From Glutinoglossum americanum (Eukaryota > Ascomycota > Geoglossomycetes > Geoglossales > Geoglossaceae), in the NCBI GenBank assembly GCA_020080175.1, contig JAGHQL010000176.1, positions 1 through 56,676 on the forward strand: a DNA stretch of 56,676 bases, written 5' to 3'. Both the position numbers and the translations under genes were made by a program. Each line of letters begins with the position of its first letter. Positions within the stretch are counted from its first letter, which is position 1. The notes below the pieces were generated by a model. That model did no database searches and was not told the DNA's origin. It saw only the letters and a list, made by a program, of their open reading frames with translations. This document shows, in pieces, positions 32,902 through 46,337 of the stretch.

Positions 32902-35900
32902 ATGTTCCAGTTCCTCCACTCACTCACCTCCCTCTTCTTCCTACTGATACCCACGATAACGAATGCCCTCCACTACGACCCCTCGCACGTGGGCTACAAC
33001 CTCAACGAGAATGCGTCTGCAACTACGCCGCTAGATTACTGGGGCCAGTGGGATAACCATGAGTACTACCCTTCGCCAGAGAACTGGCGGATGCCGTTCT
33101 ATACAATATTCCTGGATCGGTTCGTCAATGGGGATCCAATGAATGATGATGCGAATGGGACCGCGTGGGAGCATGACGTCATGTCGAATCAGTTTCGAAA
33201 TGGCGGAGATGTGAGGGGTTTGATGGGATCGTTGGATTATCTTCAGGGTATGGGCATAAAGGTTAGCCAGGTCTTTTACGCTGAGTGGAGTCGGGGTGAG
33301 GTACTCACCGTATTATTACTATACAGGGCCTCTATCTCGCCGGGAGTCCGCACATCAACTTCCCCTGGAGCTCCGATGGCTACAGTCCATTGGACCTCAC
33401 GCTGCTGGATCGGCACTTTGGAAGCATTGATGACTGGCGAGCCTTTATATCGGAGGCTCATAGCCGTGACATGTATGTCATAATGGAAAACACGATGGCT
33501 ACGTATGTTCCCCACCTATTCCTCTGTAAGGATATTATGATTCTGACTCCGGACTTAGCATGGGTGACCTTATCGGCTTCGAGAATTACCTGAATGCCTC
33601 CACCCCCTTCCGATTCGACGAACACAACGCGGTATGGAAATCCGACCGGAGATATCACGATTTTCACCCCGGCAATGGGTTCAATAATGATTGTAAATAT
33701 CCGACATTTTGGAGTGATAAGGGGTCCACATATGATGATGTGGTAGACCGGTTTCACGGTCATTGCCGGGATAGTGAGTTTGACCAGGTATTTACAAACA
33801 AAATTCCATCCAACCTATCGCCACCATCCTACCTATCTGAGTCACTTGCATTAACAGAGGGAACCTTCCTACCTAGTACGGCGAGATCGCAGCATTTGGG
33901 AATTACACCGAATGGCAGCGACAACTCTCCAAGTTCGCCTTCGTCCAAGACCGTCTCCGAGAATGGAACCCTAATGTCCTTGCCAAGATCAAACGATTCT
34001 CCTGCATCACAATATCCATGCTTGACATCGACGGCTTCCGCATCGACAAAGCACTCCAGGTCACAGTCGACGCTCAGGGAGATTGGTCCGAATATATCAG
34101 GGACTGTGCGCGCTCTGTCGGGAAGGAGAACTTCTTTATCCCCGGAGAGGTGGTGAGTGGAAATGCCTTTGGAGCGGTATATTATGGGAGGGGAAAGCAG
34201 CCAGACCAGATAGCCAATACCACTCAGAGCGCCGTGTCGAGTACTAATGCGTCGGATCCGAGTTTATTTATTCGTCCATGGGAGAAGAGCGCTTTAGATG
34301 GGGCTGCGTTTCACTATTCTGTTTACCGAGCACTCACGAGATTTCTAGGGTATGTGAAGGGATCTTAGTGTGAAAGCAGACATACTAATACCTTAAGTTA
34401 ATTAGGCTCGATGGTGTCTTTGGGGCAGAGATGGACACCCCAGTAAACTGGGTTGATGGATGGAACACTATCCTGGAGACCAATGACCTTGTCAACGCAA
34501 ACACTGGCCTGTTCGATCCAAGACATATGTATGGCGTCACGAACCAAGATGTCTTTCGATGGCCAGGGATTCGCAATGGCACCGAAAAGCAACTACTCGG
34601 CCTCTTCATCATCACCCTGCACCTTCCCGGCATCCCAATGTTAGTCTGGGGCGAAGAGCAAGCCTTTTACGTCCTTGATAGTACCGCTAATAACTATCTC
34701 TATGGCCGCTCGCCCATGACGTCCGCATTGGCCTGGCAGGCCCATGGGTGTTACAAGGTCGGGTCCCAAAAATACTTCAATTTCCCGCTGGATAAAGCCT
34801 TATATGGGTGCCTGGATGACCGTGTCAGCCTCGACCAAAGGAACCCATCTCATCCGGTTCGCAACATCATTAAGCATATGAATGAGCTGCGGCAGCTGTA
34901 CCCCGTGTTGAGTGATGGATATTACCTACAGCAACTATCGAACCAGACACGGGACATCTATCTCCCTGGCAGCGAAGGTACACCGACGGAAACTGGGATG
35001 TGGAGTACAGTTCGAGCTCGTTTCGACACCCAGGACCTCGGGCAGGGGAATCAGAGCATCTGGCTGGTGTACAGCAATGAGAATCAGACCGTCGTATTCC
35101 AGTTCAACTGCACGGATAAGGAGAATGCTCTGATTTCTCCATTCGATCAAGGGGTAACGATCAAGAACCTATTCTATCCGTACGATGAATACTTCTTAGA
35201 GTCTTCTTCAACTATGCTAGGTAAATCATCAGGACATCTACTTGGCATAGCTTGGACTGATAGCATTCGCTTAGGGCTAGAAAACTCTACTAAATTCAAT
35301 GGTTGCCTCTCCCAACTGACACTCCCTGCTTGGGGTTTCAAAGCTTTTGTCCCTAGAGAGAAATTTATGCAGACCTCACCTACTATCACTAGGTTTCTAC
35401 CTGGACATGATGAGCGGATTCGCTCCAAGGTTCCCATTGGATCGGCCGAGACTGTGCAGATCCAAATATTCTTTTCCGACGAAATGAGCTGCCAACAGTT
35501 GGTCAAGTCCCTCAAGATAAACTCGGCCACCCAGGACAATAAAACCGCATACCTGGATGAGAGCAGCGTATCCTGTAAATGGGCCACCAACTCAGCGGAA
35601 GACCCCCTGCTCTACCCAGGCCAAGCCGCAACCGCATGGGTGTTCACGGCGAACCTCGTGGACGTGGCGAATGGAATACACACTATAACGGTGCGCAATG
35701 CGTCAACTGCAGATGGGAAGCGTGTAACAAATGTAGGTCTTGCGAAATGGTCATGGACACAGGTGCAATGAGATGGGACTAGTGAAAGCTACCTGTAGTC
35801 TGCAGACCGCTTCATGTTCCGTATTGGCCAGAACGACAACCCAATGGTATTCACCAAGCAGAGCAACTACACCACCGGTCTCCTCTTTAAAGACTCGGAT

Positions 35901-38900
35901 AATCGTCTATGGGTGTCGCACAAGGCTGCCGGTGCGGACAAGTGGCGATATTCGTTGAATTGGGGTTCGACCTACAGCGACTGGCGGGACTACCAAGGAG
36001 GGGACAGCCCCCTGGCGCCTCAACGTTGGTCTGGGACAAGACGACAGCGGTGGGATGGCGAGCATGTCATTGTGCAGTACTGGAGTAACGCAACAGGGAG
36101 CAGCGACCATATCCAGCACGCGGATCTAGATGGGCCACCCCGGCGGTTCCCGCATATCTTCGTGCATGGCCCATTTAACCAGTACGGGTTCGATGCGGGC
36201 TTGCCGAATCAGATGAGGCTGTCAAATGATGCTCTCTGGCAATTCAACCTCATGACCGAGTGGCCTAACAAGTTCCAATTCAACGTCTGGGGGATGAATC
36301 CAGATGGGAATGCCGACCAGACCGCCGTGTTCGGCGATGTAGACAACGACACCGTCATCGACCGGATCCCACCCATCTCGCTAATTGACAACATTATCGA
36401 TATCCCCAACCCGCCGCCCTCGCCACACCTCTCTTACCGCATCGTTCTCTCGGATGCTGAATACACATACGAACTCATTCCCTCTGGCTCACGCTGGCAG
36501 CAGCTCATGCTCTATATCCTATTAGGAGTACTACCGGTCATTACTGGGGCTATGGCGATAAGAGCCTTCATGGCGTCGTTCTATCATGTCAAATGGAACG
36601 AAAAAGGAAACGTTGGCGAGAAAACGGGGATATTCGGATCAATAGCCGGATTCCTAAAGGACTGGAGGCCTACAAAGATCGACCCTACTACTGCGAGCCT
36701 GTTACCGAGACTCAGGTCAAAAAATCCGTCCAACAACGCATTGGCGATGGAGGCTGGACACCCAACCCGGCGGACTGTCCTTATCGCAACGATGGAGTAC
36801 GATATCGAGGACTGGGGCATCAAGATCAAGATTGGCGGATTAGGCGTGATGGCCCAACTGATGGGGAAAAGCCTCGGGCATCAAGACTTGATCTGGGTAA
36901 TTCCTTGTGTCGGCGGGATCGAATACCCTCAAGACCGGCCTGGAGAAGATATGATTGTTACCATCCTAGGGATGCAATACATAGTCCAAGTTCAATACCA
37001 CACACTGCGTAACATTACCTACGTCCTTCTCGACGCCCCCGTATTTCGGCAACAAACAAAATCCGAGCCCTACCCACCACGCATGGACGATCTCAACAGC
37101 GCCATCTACTATTCCGCCTGGAACTCCTGCATCGCCGAGGCTATCCGACGGTTCCGAGTCAGTCTCTACCACATCAATGACTATCACGGCGCTCTTGCGC
37201 CCCTCCACCTCCTCCCCACCACCATTCCTTGCTGCCTCTCCCTTCACAACGCTGAATTCCAAGGCCTCTGGCCCATGCGAACCGCCAAGGAGCGCGACGA
37301 AGTAAACCGAGTCTTCAACCTTGATCCGGTCATCTCGGAAAAATACGTCCAGTTCGGCGAGGCGTTCAATCTCCTCCATGCGGGTGCCAGCTACTTACGC
37401 ATCCACCAGAGAGGCTTCGGCGCCGTAGGGGTCTCGAAGAAGTATGGGAAGAGGTCTTATGCAAGGTATCCGATTTTCTGGGGACTGAAGAGCGTAGGGA
37501 GTCTCCCAAACCCAGATCCGGAAGATGTAGGGGAATGGAATGGAGAGATTCCGGTGACGGATGACATCACAGCTGACGAGGAATTCGAGGCGCGGAGAGG
37601 GGAGTTGAGAGTACAGGCGCAGGAGTGGGCGGGGCTGGAGCAGGATCCGACCGCAGAACTATTTGTCTTCGTGGGTCGCTGGTCCCTCCAGAAAGGAGTC
37701 GATCTAATCGCTGATGTATTCCCCGCGATCCTCGAAAAACACCCAAAATCACAACTTGTCTGCATCGGCCCCGTCATCGACCTGTACGGCAAATTCGCCG
37801 CCCTCAAGCTAGATAAGATGATGCAACTCTACCCTAAGCGCGTCTATTCAAAACCAGAATTCACCGCCCTCCCCCCCTACATCTTCAGCGGTGCCGAATT
37901 CGCTCTCATTCCATCCCGTGATGAGCCATTCGGCCTCGTCGCAGTCGAGTTCGGACGGAAAGGCGCGCTCGGGGTCGGTGCTCGGGTGGGTGGCCTTGGC
38001 CAGATGCCGGGGTGGTGGTATACGGTGGAGTCGACGACCACGAGGCATCTGCTCCAACAGTTCAAAGGGGCGATACAGGAGGCGCTGGCATCGAAAATTG
38101 AGGTGAGGGCGAAGATGCGCGCTAGGTCTTCATTGCAGCGGTTCCCGGTTGCGAGGTGGGTGGAGGATTTGGATGTATTGCAGACTACGGCGATCGGTGT
38201 GCACTGGAAGGTAGCGGGGAAGAAGTCAAGGGGTAGATCGCTGAGTATACAGCCTGAAAATGAGCTATTACAGCTCCCTCTAACCATACCTGGTATCACC
38301 GACCCCGCCACCATTAGCGATACCCCTTCCCCCAGCATGCCCGGAACGCCGATCCACTTCCTAACTGACGACCCTTCCCTCACCCCCATAACCCGCCCTT
38401 CAACCCCCACCAACCCCACCGCCACCCCCCCGGCCTGGCGCCTCAGCATCTCCACAATAGTCGGCACTAAGAAAGACTTCTTCCTCCAACAAACCTCCCC
38501 CTTCTTCACCGACAGCAACGGCGAGCACTCCAAAGCCTTTTCCCAGAAGCTCAACGAACTCGATAGCCGGAACTCCGAGGGCGCGCTTTGCATCGAGGAG
38601 TATCTGATCCGAGGGGAGAAGGAGTGGTTTCGCACGTACGATGACGCGAGGTTGGGAAGGACAGGGTCGCCGACGAGTTCGCTGTTTAGGGGGAGACAGG
38701 GGCACGGGAGCGGCGGAGTGCCGTCGTCGGGGCTAGCGAGGGGAATAAGCCCCGCGAGGTCCTCGATGGAGGATATACCGATCGACGAATCAGAGACGCT
38801 AGAGGCGGTCGAGGACCAGTTTTTCCTCGGGGAGGAGTACGTCCCGCCGAGAGGGCTGAAAAAGTTTGTCCGGCTGAAAGTGGGGGATTGGCCCATCTAT

Positions 38901-40388
38901 ACATTCTTAATCGCTTTCGTAAGTATCACCATCTCTACCCAATGGGAGGGGAAACCGGGAAGCCTAACTTGTCCCCCCTTCTCCGACCTTATAGGGCCAA
39001 ATCATAGCGGCAAACTCCTACCAAATAACCCTCCTGACCGGCGAAATCGGCCAAGTTGCTGAAAAGCTCTATCTAATCGCCACCATCTACCTCTTCGCCT
39101 CCGCCGCTTGGTGGCTGCTCTACCGCACCTGCAAGTCCGTATTCGTGCTCTCGGTCCCATTCCTATTTTATGGGCTAGCGTTCTTGCTGGTGGGGTTGGC
39201 GTATTTCGTCAAAGGTTTTGGCGGAAAGGGCTGGATGCATAATGTGGCCAGCGGGCTGTATGCTGTGGCGAGCGCGAGTGGGAGTATATTTTTCGCGCTG
39301 AATTTTGGCGATGAAGGTTGGCCGTTCCTATTTCCGTTCGGATGGTTCCTGAGAGTATGGAAGGAGGGCTGACGTGATTTGCAGGGGGTGCGCCGGTCGA
39401 GACTTGGGTGTATCGAGCGTGCTGGATTCAGGGATCTCAGCAGATCTACGTGGTTGTGCTTTGGTATTGGGGGTCGTCCATGACGAAGTTGACGGCTGAT
39501 GGTGTAACGCAGCAGACCATGGTGACTTCTAGCAAGGTGATCGTCATGGTCGCCGTGCCGATTGCCGTGTTGATGTTCTGTATTGGCATCGTGCTCTTCA
39601 TCGGTTTGCCCGACTATTACCACCGCCAGCCAGGGAAGGTGCCGTCATTCTACGCGTCATTGTTCAGGAGGAAGACTATCCTGGTGAGTTTCCCTAAGGG
39701 GCCTAGATTGACTCTCGTCCTATATAGACAGATGGGTGTTAACTTTAGTGTATATCAGTGGTTCTTCGTCATGGTGTTCATCCAGAATTATTTCCTATCC
39801 GCACCGTACGGTCGAAATTGGCGATATCTCTTTTCCAGCAAGTACGTTCCCGCATGGCAAATTGCCCTCCTCGTTGCCGCATTCTTCATCGGCGTCTGGG
39901 CCTTATTCCTTTGGTATTTCGCTGCCCTCTCAAAACGCCACTCTTGGATCCTCCCCGTCTTCGCCATCGGCCTTGGTTGCCCTCGGTGGTGCCAAATGCT
40001 CTGGGGTACATCAAACATCGGACTCTACGTGCCTTGGGCTGGTAGCGCTGCTGCTGGCACATTCGCCGGTCGTGCGCTGTGGCTGTGGCTTGGTGTGCTC
40101 GACGCGCTGCAGGGTGTTGGGATCGGTATGATCCTCCTGCAAACGCTAACCCGGTTCCATATCGCTTTTACGTTGGTTGCCGGTCAGGCTCTGGGATCGG
40201 TAGCCACGATTCTCGCGCGGGCCACGGCACCAAACAATATCGGGCCAGGAGATGTATTTCCGGACCTGTCTGCCGGGGCGGCAGACGGGCTATCGAGACC
40301 GTGGTTTTGGACCGCCCTCTTGTCCCAAATTCTGCTTTGCGGGGGGTTCTTTCTGTTCTTTAGAAAGGAGCAGTTATCGAAGCCATGA
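32902..40388 (+). CDS. ags1: Cell wall alpha-1,3-glucan synthase
   Basis: Polymerises UDP-glucose into wall alpha-1,3-glucan at the plasma membrane. Nine exons (32902-33261, 33327-33502, 33559-33787, 33877-34349, 34406-35736, 35806-38918, 38995-39316, 39385-39683, 39759-40388) join in frame to 2310 aa, near the ~2400 aa of Aspergillus Ags proteins. Order: signal peptide (MFQFLHSLTSLFFLLIPTIT); extracellular GH13 amylase-like domain with MLDIDGFRIDKA (nucleophile about D312) and IPGEV (about E346), thought to act as transglycosylase; one helix (about 1088-1112); cytosolic GT5 synthase domain with KIKIGGLGVMAQ (about 1190) and the RDEPFGLVAVEFGRKGALG motif (about 1561); a Ser/Pro-rich linker; and a multi-pass C-terminal domain (about 1885-2310), the presumed export channel. 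An in-frame Met 12 codons earlier would spoil the signal peptide. The exon 5 donor is the unusual GTCTTG, but it alone restores NVDRFMFRIGQ. No amylase-type partner gene lies alongside. Intact. Confidence 0.95.
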
Positions 40389-40778
40389 TATGTAGGATAG
40401 CTCAAGCTACCATGTCCAATAGACTGTAGTTCGTTTTGTCACGTTAATTTCCGCGTCGTCGCCTCTTCCGTCTTCGGTCGAGTTTGTCTCGGCCCTAACG
40501 AGATGGCTTGGTACCGACTTGAGGGTCACGTGGAGATCAAAATATTCCATTAAAGAAACGTACACCACCAAGGAAATTAGGCGTAGAGATTTCCGTTTAT
40601 TATTTTAGTTGACCTGTCTCACGAGCCCGCCAGGCCAAGTGGTAACATAACATTACGCATCATTCATTCCCTTACCCCTGCGTAAGAAAACACCAAATAA
40701 ATCGATTCGCAAAACTAGCGTACCATACGGGGACGGTCAAAAAAGCCATGGATTTAAATAGTGTCAGGATGGTTTCCC

Positions 40779-40800
40779 AACCAGGGACCTTTCCCTGGTT
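40779..40800. repeat. Perfect 9-bp hairpin downstream of the glucan synthase
   Basis: AACCAGGGA and TCCCTGGTT flank a 4-base loop (CCTT), about 390 bases after the stop codon. It might lie in the 3' UTR or beyond it. Fungal genes do not use hairpin terminators in the bacterial sense, so no function is assigned. Confidence 0.5.
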
Positions 40801-43714
40801 TTCAGCTAGATATGCATATAATTTTTACGCGGAGAGCCGGCTGACCATTACCGACGTGAGGGAGAGAGGTCCACCACCAAATGGGAAAGACAGGTGTCAC
40901 AACTCGGCCCAAGACTAATTCAAACTTTTACAAGAGAAAATTCTCGGAACTTATTAATTTACCTTGGGTTGAGCGCCGCGGCGTTGGGCGATCCAGGCAC
41001 TTGCCGATGCAACCAACAAATCAATAAAAAACATCAGGATGAAAACACGCTTATACTCGGGTCGTATTCCGCGACACAACGCCAAGCAAGTTTAGAGATG
41101 AGTATATGCGGAGTATATATAGCAGAGTAAGTAGTTATGCTTGCAGACTTCTAGCGTGTTTATTCCGCGTTCGAAGCGGCGACACTTTTTATTCGTTGAG
41201 AGTGGCAACAGTTTGAATATCTATTAGAATAATTAAATAAACTTATAAAGCCTATATAATATTCTATAAGAGTTGCCGCGGTAATTTCTGCTTATCCTGC
41301 TTATCCTGCTTCTTGCAGGAATCGCGAAGGAGGTCTTAGGTGCCGCGCAGCATTTACCTTGTAGCATTGCGGTTAATGGTGATAAGTATGGGTAACCGGT
41401 GGCTCACATTAGTTTTTAATTTTTAATTTTCTAGTTTTTCGCTTTTCGCCGCTCGCTCGTGCACTGTTCCGCAATCCGCGCCGTAAAAAGCCGGATGGCC
41501 TTCTCGCACGCGATTTGAACGCAAAACGGATCGAGAACGGCTTTCGATTGGAAGGTTGAAGAGTGTCTTTTGAATAGATAGGGTATCGTTGTGAAAATGA
41601 GCCTGATTTTTACCAAAAGATCGATTTGGACCCGCAGGCGCGGCATTGGCAGGACAAGGGCATTTCTGGGAACTACAGCATATCAACCGCTTATTCCGCG
41701 ACCGTGGTCGTCCGCGCGCAATGTGGTCGGTAGTAGTTTGCGGGAGAATTTTCGCGCTGATGCGGTGCAAAGAAATCGGGAATTTGTCCCTCAAATCCCC
41801 CGTAGCGCTCGCGGTCGCCTCCGAGAGGTTAGAACACCCGGTGAGCGGCTACATTGCAAAATCGCCTCCCAGCTCATCTCAGCCCTACTACATATAGCCC
41901 TGGATGGCTTTTTTAGGGCCGGTGGGAGCGTGTTCAAAGCGCTGTAATTAAACTTTAAACCCCACGGCATCAGCACTGCGGCGCGATCTCGCGTGGTCAA
42001 AGCCTGGTCAAAGCCGGGCCTTGGCAGGGGCATCTTGGCGGCAACCGACTGGGATGGCTCGATGAGCTGACTCGATGAGCTGACTCGATGAGATGCTTCG
42101 TACGTGTGTAGAATACGTAACCGGGACGGGAAGAAGTGGGACCGCTCTAGAGTAAGGGGAGGCAAGGCAGGGAAGGCAGGATAGCAGATAGTGGCGATGC
42201 TTGCAACTAGTATATTGCTCAACTAGTTTGTGTTGGCTGTTGGCTGTCTGACGGGCCGATTAGCTGTCTGCTGGCTCCTCGGCAGCGTGATCGCCGTTCA
42301 AGCCCAGGTGGGAGATACAAAAACGCCCCGTTCCTAGGCAGCCGCCCGAACTAACCCAACGCAGCGACCACGCAGAAGAAAAACCGTATCGTTGCAAAAG
42401 CAATTTTGGAAAGAGCCGAGCTTATTGATGAGAATTGGGGGTTGTTCCGATTTGGGAGTATTGAAGGCTTTTTTAAAATTCCATGCTGCGCGCTCGTGAT
42501 GGACGTGTTGGTGTTGGTGCTGGGGGAGGGAATTGGTTGGTTGGCTGTGGCCGCAAAGGAATATTAAAGAGTAGTTTCTTGGCGGAGAGAGAGACAAGCA
42601 AACGGCCAGGACAATCCTCGCGGAGGGAATTCTCCAGCTTGACTCCTGGACGAATCCGAACGTACTATAGAAATGGCCCATCCCGATTGGGCGTATCCGG
42701 CCCGGTCTCCGTGCTACTATTTGCGGGGAAGGGTTTGGGTTTCAGCGGCGATAAAGGGGAGTCAGATGGAGGCTCGATTCGGGGGCGGCCGAAGCCTGGG
42801 AGATTGCGCCAAGAACTTTGGGGTCGGACCAATGGACGGAATTGGCGAGTAATGCTGACGCTGGAAATAGGGTCTCAGAGACGCGACCAATGCCATTTCA
42901 TTCTGGCTGGGGACTTTGTGACAGGGAGACATAGCGCCGGCTGACTACAGATCGGGCATGGTACAACGCAAGGAGACGGGAGATTTGCTGGAATGTATTC
43001 CTTGAATCGCATCTTCGCGAGGAAAGTTACGTGGTGCGCTTTCTCACGCTTCGAGAGGGAAGGGAGGGAGGGAGGAATGAGGCAAGGGAATGGGTTCGAA
43101 AGGGTCTGAATGGACCTGAACGGGCGTTCGGTTTGTCCCCTTCGGCACACCCTCCGAAGATCAACTGAACCTTTGTTTTCCCACCCGAAAGACGCATCAC
43201 CAAGCGCCGGGTACGCGCATCGTCCTGCGTCCTGACTCGCATGCAATCTCCACCACACCGATGCTAGCGCACACGCCTACGACCAGGCGGCTGAATTCCC
43301 ATTAGATTGGAGAGGGCTGAGTCGCCGGGAGGAGAGCCCAGATCCAATGCCCGTGGCTTGCGAGGGATCGTAAACTCTAAGCTAAGCGACCCGACCGCAT
43401 TCTGGCCTAAAAAAGGGGATCAACGAGAGCGTGGTAGAGCGCCAAGGTCGTGATTGACCAAAACCCGACCATGTGCTACGCAGGGTATGTCCAGGTGAGA
43501 TGGTTGTACGCCTTGCGGTATGTCGCATTGGCTCCAGTAGGCTGTGTTTGGCCGGGTATGCAGGGCGAGGGGGCCGCCTCTGGAGCAAGGGATTAAATAT
43601 CGTCCTTCCCCTCACCTGTAGCCAGCTCTTTTGTTTGTTTGGACTCCACCTTCTTTTTTGTTGTTGGGCCGAGCAGAAAGACAAAAATCACCCGTCACTC
43701 GTTTTGTAAGGGTT

Positions 43715-43791
43715 ATCACTCTTTTTTTAAAAAAAAAAACACCCCTTTTAGCTTCGATAAAAGGATATCACGCTCTTTTTTTTTTTTTTGG
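43715..43791 (+). promoter_or_regulatory. Poly-T/poly-A promoter tracts upstream of the GPI-type gene
   Basis: T7A11 at about 43721-43739 and a run of some fourteen T at about 43776-43790 lie within 125 bases of the start codon at 43839. Such homopolymers commonly exclude nucleosomes at fungal promoters. The regulatory role is inferred. Confidence 0.35.
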
Positions 43792-43838
43792 TTATTCCAT
43801 ATTGATAATACACCTGCCCTCATCGACGACAACAAGCC

Positions 43839-45758
43839 ATGCGCTTCCTCTCCGCTGCCGCCGCCGCAGCGGCCCTCCTCCTGGCCCCAGCCCTTGCTGA
43901 AGACCTCCTCTTCATCGATAGCCTTGAATTCCACGAGTACGATGAAGCCATAAACGCGCTCGGCATGACTGCCAAGGCTGTTACGGATGCCGAGTGGCGC
44001 GCCATGACGACCGCAGATTTCGCCGCATACAAGGCGATTGTGATTGCGGATCCGTCGTGTGGGTCGTTGAGCGATATTCAGTTTTTGGATGATACGAAGA
44101 GCGCGTGGAGCCCGGCAGTTTTGGGGAATGTGATTTTGATTGGTATGTGTGCCTTGTCTTGCGTGCTTTGTGTTTGTGTGGGATATAGATATGGGTGGAG
44201 TGGGTTAGCTAACGGAGCGGTGGGCATATATAGGAACCGATCCTAGTTACCACTTCGGCCAAGGCGGCGCGCAGACCTTGATCGATAATGCGATTAAGTT
44301 CGCCGCCGCCGGCAAATCTCTCGATGGTAGCACCTCCCTGACGGGTCTCTACTTCGCCCTCTCCTGCTACTATGGTGCTGTCGACTCCTCCCCTGTCTCC
44401 GCCCTCTCTGAATTCGGTGACTTCACTGTCCGCGGAAACCTCGACTGCTATAACAACGCCCACATCGTCGCCACCCACGAAGCCCTGACCGGCCTCGACG
44501 ACGCCGCGCTATCGGACTGGTCCTGCTCTGTGCATGAAGCTTTCTCGTCGTACCCGAGCGTGGGTATCAATGGGTTCCAAGCTCTTGCGATTGCGAAGGA
44601 TATCATTGGTGATGGAAGCCAGACCTTTGGTGATGGAACCATAGGTTTACCGTATATTCTCAGCCGGGGTGCTACACCCGCCGGATGTGGGGATGGAAAG
44701 TGGGACGCGAGTCTCGGAGAGGAGTGTGATGATGGGAATACCGTTGCTGGGGATGGGTGTTCGATTAGTTGCAAGTGTGAGAGTGGAATCGCCAATGGGG
44801 ATGGGACATGCGCTCCTAAGCCCGCCGGAAACACTACTACGCCGCCGGTGGTGACACCTACTTCAGTTACCTACACCAACTCGTCTTCTCATGCCGTGTC
44901 TTACACCACGTATGTATCTCGCTTCATCGCTCCCAATCTCTTGTGATACCGCTGACGCTTCCTAGCCCCTTTTCCCCTCCACCATACATCACCCCCACCT
45001 GCCCTGAAGGACCAAAGATCATCGGCATAGAGATCGTTGTCCATGTTACCGTCTATGAGGACTGCCAGACCACCGGTGGTTCAACGAGTAAGTGTTGCTC
45101 CTATCCGTAGCTACATCGGACCCTTTAGCTAATTTGGATCTTCCTCCCTAGTCACCACCACCACTACCAGTGCCTGCTCCACCATGCACAAGCCCATCTA
45201 TGATGCACCAAAGTCCGAGCTTCCATGTTACATCTGTGAATTGAAGAGCGCGAGCATCACCTGTCCAGCTGGCAGCTTCTTGACAGTCTCTACAGTCAGT
45301 ATACCCCATACCATGCATGACAAAACCACCATACTAATTGTCTACTCGCTCAGACCGTCTGCCCCTCCTGCCCCGGCGGAGCTCTTCCAACTCCTGTCCT
45401 CCCCGTTATCAAAACCTGCAGTGCCTGCTCCGTACTCACTCTAACAAATTCGCCCGTCTGGCTCTACACCCCAGCCCCAGGTTACGACTACGCCGTCCCA
45501 GCTCCGACCTTGGAGGCACACCCGCAGAAGAGTGATTCGACTGTGACTTATGTTGCCTCTGCTTATGCTCCTCCCCCATGCAAGACATGCGCGTTTGTGA
45601 CTAAGACGGCGGTTCCTGGTGTGCCGGCTCCGACTGGTGCGCCATATGTTAAGCCTACTACCTCCGCCGTCCTCTATACCGGCGGAGCGTCTGGCAATAG
45701 CGTCGGACTTCTGTCTATTGTCGCAGGTGCGCTACTCGCCATCCCAATGCTTTTGTAG
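43839..45758 (+). CDS. Secreted GPI-type cell-surface protein with DUF4215-like Cys module
   Basis: Five exons (43839-44142, 44234-44909, 44966-45087, 45152-45294, 45354-45758) join in frame to 549 aa. The N-terminus has an Ala-rich signal peptide (MRFLSAAAAAAALLLAPALA). Residues about 22-245 look like a Rossmann/amidotransferase-like domain (FIDSLEFHEYDEAINALG, YKAIVIADPSCGS, VILIGTDPSYHFGQGG, YFALSCYYGA); this fold guess is mine. About 254-283 follows CGDGKWDASLGEECDDGNT then GDGCSISC, the DUF4215/pappalysin Cys-rich pattern. A Thr/Pro/Ser-rich, Cys-containing region follows. The C-terminus is hydrophobic after small residues (GGASGNSVGLLSIVAGALLA), typical of a GPI signal. Likely wall or plasma-membrane attached; substrate or ligand unknown. 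It is the next gene after ags1, 3.4 kb away on the same strand. Some splice sites could shift by a few bases. Confidence 0.85.
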
Positions 45759-46337
45759 GCTCTGGTTATGAAATTTTGGGCTTTTGGTGTGGTTAGGGTC
45801 TGTTGAGATTTAAGCACAGCGGGTGGGGTATGTAATGGTGGGTTATGAGATATTTTTGGCGATTCTTTAGTTTCTCGAAATTTACACCGTGGAATCATTT
45901 TGTGCGAAAAAGGCAATGTAGCGCAATGGAAATGGTGGCCCGGTGTAATTTAATTGGCGGTTTTTGCAACGGCCTTAATTGTGCTAGGCGCGTGGGTGTG
46001 TATGCGTTATATGTCCCTTGAACACTTTAGATGCGAAAGAAACTTACCTTGGGATAAACTTTGAATCGCGATTCTGCTTTGGCCTCGAGGTGCCTTACGT
46101 GTTATAAAGGGCGTGACCGGGTGACATCCAAGGGCGACGGGGATAATAAAATGGGAAGTCTGAGACTTATTAAACCCCCATATATAACAAGCAATAATGG
46201 CACAAGTCTAACCATTGGTTGGTTAGTTCACTGTCCTCACTCCTGTTGGAGGTTATGGGGTTCGGGAAAAAGGGGGGAAGTGGTCTTGAAATGCGTGTAG
46301 AGTATTTAGCGAATGCAATAGAATGGATTAATGCTTT
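45759..46337. other. Intergenic between the GPI-type gene and solo LTR
   Basis: About 580 bases of 3' flank. A frame at 46061-46300 is short and without motif. No RNA gene seen. Confidence 0.4.

Larger units (their letters stand above)
40389..43838. other. 3.4-kb intergenic region
   Basis: Begins with the 3' UTR of the glucan synthase, followed by the 22-base hairpin at 40779 and an A/T-rich patch near 41220-41275. Frames at 41423-41950 and 42480-43260 overlap on both strands and show no motif. Around 42060-42090 the 13-base word CTCGATGAGCTGA is tandemly repeated about 2.6 times. The final ~200 bases carry T/A homopolymers, likely the promoter of the next gene. No RNA gene seen. Confidence 0.45.

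Noticed and set aside
32862-33056. Small frame overlapping the start of the glucan synthase
   Set aside because: It is out of frame with the conserved signal peptide and amylase-like domain and has no independent support.
40389-43838. Search for tRNA or other RNA genes in the long intergenic region
   Set aside because: No cloverleaf-like A/B box pair or known RNA motif was recognised by eye.
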